Source of the DNA: Candidatus Physcocola equi
GTDB lineage: Bacteria; Bacteroidota; Bacteroidia; Bacteroidales; Paludibacteraceae
Assembly (NCBI GenBank): GCA_018064855.1
Contig: JAGHUM010000024.1
Span: forward strand, 1-36,472
Direction: 5' to 3'
Length of the DNA: 36,472 nucleotides
Shown: positions 33,424 to 36,472 of the stretch, piece by piece
How the letters are laid out: every line of letters begins with the position of its first letter
How positions within the stretch are numbered: the first letter of the stretch is position 1
Program-made: the position numbers and the translations under genes
Notes under the pieces: model-generated
Databases searched by the model: none
Told to the model about the DNA's origin: nothing
What the model saw: only the letters and a program-made list of their open reading frames with translations

Positions 33424-34625
33424 TTATTCAGTTTTTTTATGGTATAATCAATGATATCTTTCGCCACTAAGACCTTGCTTTTAAGGTCATAAGGCGTAAT
33501 GGAGCCATCGCGATCGATAATAGTCACCTTGTTGGTGTCGTATCTGAAGCCGGCGTTCTTATCATTCAGCGAGTTGAGCACGATAAAATCAAAATTCTTT
33601 CGTTCGCATTTGCCCGTTGCATTAAACTGTTCGTCGTTCGTCTCAAGGGCAAAGCCAAAGATGAGTTGACCATCCTTCTTCATTTTGCCAAGTTCGGCGG
33701 CAATGTCCGGATTTGGCACCAATTCAATTGTCATGGCACCGGTTTTCTCACGTTTGATTTTGTGATCTGCCATCGTAGCCGGTCTGTAATCAGCCACAGC
33801 AGCGCTCAATACGATAATGTCTGCATCATTGGCGAGGCGAACAGCCGCGTCTCTCATCTCCAGCGCGCTTTCCACATCAATTCTCTCGATGTTTTCATGC
33901 ACAGCCTTCACAGAGACAGGTCCGGCGATCAATTTAACTTTCGCCCCACGTTTGGCACATTCTTCCGCAATGGCAAAGCCCATTTTCCCGGAAGAATAGT
34001 TACCAATAAAACGGACAGGATCCAGTTTTTCGTATGTTGGCCCCGCAGTAATCACCACCGTTTTCCCGGCAAGGTCTTGTTTTTCCTCAAAAAAAGCATC
34101 AACAGCTTCCGCTATGGTTTCTGGTTCTGCCATTCTGCCCTTTCCTTCCAGGCCACTTGCCAAGAAACCAGATTCAGGCTCCACAATGTGAACGCCGTCG
34201 GCTTTTAGAGTTTCCAGATTGCGCGTGGTGGTCGGATGAGCATACATATCCAAATCCATGGCAGGAGCGATGAAAACCGGGCATTTTGCAGACAGATAAC
34301 TGGTAAGCAAAAGATTATCGGCAACACCGTGCGCCATTTTACCAATACTATTGGCTGTAGCAGGAGCAATCAGATACAAATCGGCCCACATGCCAAGGCT
34401 CACATGGCTGTTCCACGCCCCGTTTTCAGGATCAAAAAAATCCACCACTATCGGATTTTTCGTCACCGTTGCCATTGTAAGCGGAGTTACAAACTGGCGG
34501 GCGATGGGAGTCATGACCACTTTCACCTCTGCACCTTTCTTAACAAGAAGCCGTGCCAAAGCAGCGCATTTATAAGCAGCGATGCCGCCTGTGATACCGA
34601 GAAGGATGTGTTTACCGTTGAGCAT
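33420..34625 (-). CDS. coaBC: Bifunctional phosphopantothenoylcysteine decarboxylase / phosphopantothenate-cysteine ligase
   Basis: Carries out two coenzyme A steps: joining phosphopantothenate to cysteine (CoaB) and decarboxylating the product (CoaC). The CoaC flavoprotein domain is at about 1-180 (GITGGIAAYKCAALARLLVK, APATANSIGKMAHGVADNLL, IAPAMDLDMY and GKGRMAEPE). The CoaB domain is at about 187-400 (VVITAGPTYEKLDPVRFIGN, SSGKMGFAIAEEC, SAAVADYRP, KIKR). 401 residues, full length. A terminator-like hairpin lies between it and the upstream omega gene. Confidence 0.95.
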   Translation of the reverse strand: MLNGKHILLGITGGIAAYKCAALARLLVKKGAEVKVVMTPIARQFVTPLTMATVTKNPIVVDFFDPENGAWNSHVSLGMWADLYLIAPATANSIGKMAHGVADNLLLTSYLSAKCPVFIAPAMDLDMYAHPTTTRNLETLKADGVHIVEPESGFLASGLEGKGRMAEPETIAEAVDAFFEEKQDLAGKTVVITAGPTYEKLDPVRFIGNYSSGKMGFAIAEECAKRGAKVKLIAGPVSVKAVHENIERIDVESALEMRDAAVRLANDADIIVLSAAVADYRPATMADHKIKREKTGAMTIELVPNPDIAAELGKMKKDGQLIFGFALETNDEQFNATGKCERKNFDFIVLNSLNDKNAGFRYDTNKVTIIDRDGSITPYDLKSKVLVAKDIIDYTIKKLNK

Positions 34626-34682
34626 AAGAAAAAGACGGTTAAGAATTTCGCCAGCAGGAGAAACCCATAATGAGTAAACAAA

Positions 34683-34723
34683 AAAAGATAAAGCAGCCTC
34701 ACGAAGAGGTTTCTTTATCTTTT
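34683..34723 (-). terminator. Terminator or attenuator between the omega gene and coaBC
   Basis: On the minus strand, AAAAGATAAAG / CTTTATCTTTT (11 bp) encloses an internal loop and a CCTC/GAGG stem with a 5-nt loop. The downstream side continues as TTTTTTTG. It sits just after the omega stop codon inside an otherwise conserved gene block. Confidence 0.8.
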
Positions 34724-34744
34724 ATTCATATAATAGATGAGAAA

Positions 34745-35080
34745 TTATTTATCAAACTTCACGTTCTTCTTGCCGTTGATATGGTAAGAAAGACCACCAT
34801 CGATAAATTCCTGAGTAGCCATAAGTGTTGGCTTAGGAAGACGTTCGTAGAAGCAAGAGATTTCAATCTGTTCACGGTTTTCGTGAATTTCCTCAAGGCT
34901 ATCGGTCACAGAAGCGAATTCCTGAAGTTTTTTGTCAAGCTCGTTTTTGATGTCAACGGCGATCTGGTTAGAGCGTTTGGCAATAACGTTGATCACTTCA
35001 TACACGTTGGTCTCACCACACATAGAGTTCAAGTCGCGGGTGATAGTAGTGGTTGGTGCATTCAGCTTTTTGTAATCCAT
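34745..35080 (-). CDS. rpoZ: RNA polymerase omega/Rpb6-like subunit
   Basis: A 111-residue protein with the Bacteroidota omega pattern: TRDLNSMCGETNVYEVINVI, AKRSNQIAVDIKNELDKKL and then a helical region. The core AKRSNQIA corresponds to the omega AxxRAxQI motif. Its place between bamD and coaBC supports the call. Omega helps assemble and stabilise RNA polymerase. Gap to bamD is 30 nt. Confidence 0.88.
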   Translation of the reverse strand: MDYKKLNAPTTTITRDLNSMCGETNVYEVINVIAKRSNQIAVDIKNELDKKLQEFASVTDSLEEIHENREQIEISCFYERLPKPTLMATQEFIDGGLSYHINGKKNVKFDK

Positions 35081-35110
35081 AATGACTTTTATGTATTTTG
35101 ATTGTTTTTC

Positions 35111-35929
35111 TTAATTAGTTTTTTTCACTGCGAGTTTTTTCTGAGAAGTCTCGAAAATATCCTTAGCCTCTTTTTTGTGTTCGCTTTCCGGATATTCCTG
35201 TGAAAAATTATAATACTCTTCCACGGTATCGTGGAAACGTTCTTCTTTTTTGCTTTCCACACTTTCGACAGCCTGACGGTATTTAGCCTTCAAGATAAGG
35301 AAAGCCAGTTCCTCACGGTAAATGCTTTCAGGATAGTCTCTGAGCGCGTTGGTAGCCGCCACCACACAAGAGCGGTAGTTGTTGCCATGATAGTTGCCCA
35401 ACTTGAAGTAGAGTCTGCAGTTGAGGTAAGCCTTGTAAGCGAGTTTGTCTCTCAATTCCTGCTTGAGGCTCTGAGCCTTAGCCACATACATGCTACTTGG
35501 ATATGTCTGCATAAACGAGGTGAACTCATTGATAGCCTTGACCGTTCCGCTTTGGTCGAGTTTGGCTTCAGGAGAGTCCTGATAATAACACATGCCGACC
35601 TGGAACGCACATTCCTCGGCCCAAGAACCATTCGGATAACTACGACCGTAGCCTGAATAATAACTACGGGCGGTGATGTAGTTTTTGCTCTTAAAGTTGG
35701 CGCTTGCAAGGAGATACAACGCTTCCTCTCCTTGTTTCGTTCCGCGCAAAGGCACTACGACAGACTCCAGCAAGTTGCACGCCTCCAAATACTTTCCCTT
35801 CTCGTAATATTCCTTTCCTTTACTGAATTTCAATTCATTATCGGAACTCTTTACGAGATGGTGATATTCGCCACACGATGTGCAGAACAACACGGCACAA
35901 ACTAATATGAAATAATGTACAATTTTCAT
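35111..35929 (-). CDS. bamD: Outer-membrane assembly lipoprotein BamD
   Basis: A 272-residue lipoprotein of the BAM complex that folds outer-membrane proteins. The signal peptide ends in the lipobox CTSC, with Cys19 lipidated. TPR-like units cover about 33-260 (FSKGKEYYEKGKYLEACNLL, ALYLLASANFKSKNYITARS, YYSGYGRSYPNGSWAEECAF, FTSFMQTYPSSMYVAKAQSL). The frame is open to 35968, but that start is a TTG lying on the promoter -33 element; the ATG at 35929 starts a normal lipoprotein signal. First gene of the bamD-rpoZ block. Confidence 0.92.
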   Translation of the reverse strand: MKIVHYFILVCAVLFCTSCGEYHHLVKSSDNELKFSKGKEYYEKGKYLEACNLLESVVVPLRGTKQGEEALYLLASANFKSKNYITARSYYSGYGRSYPNGSWAEECAFQVGMCYYQDSPEAKLDQSGTVKAINEFTSFMQTYPSSMYVAKAQSLKQELRDKLAYKAYLNCRLYFKLGNYHGNNYRSCVVAATNALRDYPESIYREELAFLILKAKYRQAVESVESKKEERFHDTVEEYYNFSQEYPESEHKKEAKDIFETSQKKLAVKKTN

Positions 35930-35938
35930 TTCAAAGTA

Positions 35939-35968
35939 CAAAATTAAAGAAAACCCGCTAATTTGCAA
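35939..35968 (-). promoter_or_regulatory. Complete Bacteroidetes-type promoter for bamD
   Basis: Minus-strand TTG (35968-35966), a 19-nt spacer and TAATTTTG (35946-35939). The expected start of transcription, 4-7 nt further on, is only a few bases before the bamD ATG, so the message would be nearly leaderless. Confidence 0.65.
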
Positions 35969-36005
35969 GATTATTTTCCCAAATTAACGAAAAAAACACT
36001 AATTT

Positions 36006-36472
36006 TCATAATACAAGCTTTTCTATCTTGCATTCATGCTTTTTAGTCTTTTCATCGTAGTTAATGCCCACGAACAGCATGTCACCACGGTAGTGTTTCA
36101 GCACTTCATCATATTGCTTGTCTTTTATCTGCTGCAAGGCACTTTCAGTGCTCTTGTTGTGCTTCAACTCTATCACCATAGCTGGGATATTCGGCAAGAA
36201 CGGAATCAGCGCCAAGTCGGCATAGCCTTTGCCGGTTGGTAGTTCCTTTACCAGCGTATAGCGTGTGTTGGCGTAGAAATACGCCAGACAGATGGCGCTT
36301 TGGAAACAATGTTCATCGTTGTAAGTAAGGTTGCTGGTTACCTCGGTGTGGGCGGCGTCAAGAGCCTTGGAAACAGCTACCTCATTGCCATTGATGGTGT
36401 CATCGAGAAGTTTCCTTGAGGTATTGACTATTTCTATAACCTTGACATAATTGTCGTCATAATCAATGGCAC
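36006..36472 (-). CDS. C-terminal part of a PD-(D/E)XK nuclease-type AAA-ATPase-like protein (cut by the window edge)
   Basis: The minus-strand frame is open from the window edge (36472) to TAA at 36006, about 154 residues. It contains a PD-(D/E)XK-type core: KGYADLALIPFLPNIPAMVIELKHN supplies Asp and ELK. Upstream are helices TSRKLLDDTINGNEVAVSKA and HCFQSAICLAYFYAN; the end runs QYDEVLKHYRGDMLFVGINY and finishes EKLVL. This is the C-terminal nuclease domain (DUF1703/PF08011-like) that follows an AAA-ATPase-like domain in a family highly multiplied in Bacteroidota. The ATPase part would lie outside the window. The function is unknown. Confidence 0.82.
   Translation of the reverse strand, partial: AIDYDDNYVKVIEIVNTSRKLLDDTINGNEVAVSKALDAAHTEVTSNLTYNDEHCFQSAICLAYFYANTRYTLVKELPTGKGYADLALIPFLPNIPAMVIELKHNKSTESALQQIKDKQYDEVLKHYRGDMLFVGINYDEKTKKHECKIEKLVL

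Overview
The window comes from a member of the phylum Bacteroidota, most likely order Bacteroidales and compatible with a Prevotella-like gut or rumen bacterium. Several signs agree. The order bamD - omega subunit - coaBC - DUF4835 - recN is typical of the phylum. One secreted enzyme ends in a type IX secretion (Por) sorting domain. Short PepSY-like, DUF4369, DUF4377 and DUF4421-type proteins and a BspA-type leucine-rich repeat protein are present. Several genes are preceded by the Bacteroidetes promoter (TTG, 19-21 nt, TAnnTTTG). The taxonomic call is made from memory of these families, not from a search.

Layout. 1-7.0 kb (+) is an envelope and phospholipid block: a YejM/PbgA-like and an LtaS-like membrane sulfatase-fold protein, a small convergent HExxH protein (-), then cdsA-psd-pssA, which together make phosphatidylethanolamine from phosphatidic acid. 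7.1-8.2 kb is pyrE plus a small SRPBCC protein, closed by a terminator. 8.35-9.9 kb is a TPM-domain protein plus LemA, closed by a 15-bp perfect terminator. 10.1-13.0 kb is a secreted three-module xylanase (GH11-CBM6-GH8-T9SS tail). 13.3-15.2 kb holds a periplasmic TPR protein and a PepSY-like lipoprotein.

15.3-18.65 kb (-) is an overlapping pair: an SF1 helicase followed by a purple-acid-phosphatase-like phosphoesterase. The helicase and a divergent S9 dipeptidyl peptidase without a signal peptide (19.0-21.3 kb, +) are separated by a non-coding element of 257 bp with exact 18-bp terminal inverted repeats. 21.3-26.3 kb (-) is a tolC-hlyD-ABC ATPase-MacB permease operon. Just downstream on the same strand is a short gene for a 51-residue peptide with its own promoter, an unusually strong Shine-Dalgarno sequence and a terminator. 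26.5-27.8 kb is a BspA-like LRR protein with a 17-bp perfect terminator. 27.8-29.5 kb (-) has a thioredoxin-fold lipoprotein without redox cysteines and a DUF4377-like protein.

29.7-36.0 kb (-) is the conserved block bamD, omega, coaBC, DUF4835, recN and a DUF4421-like protein, with a terminator-like hairpin between omega and coaBC. The right edge cuts a PD-(D/E)XK ATPase-like gene. No rRNA, tRNA, CRISPR array, insertion sequence transposase or phage gene was seen.

The best candidates for something undescribed are the 51-residue peptide gene beside the exporter and the inverted-repeat element between the helicase and peptidase genes. Both rest on what the sequence shows directly; their functions are unknown.
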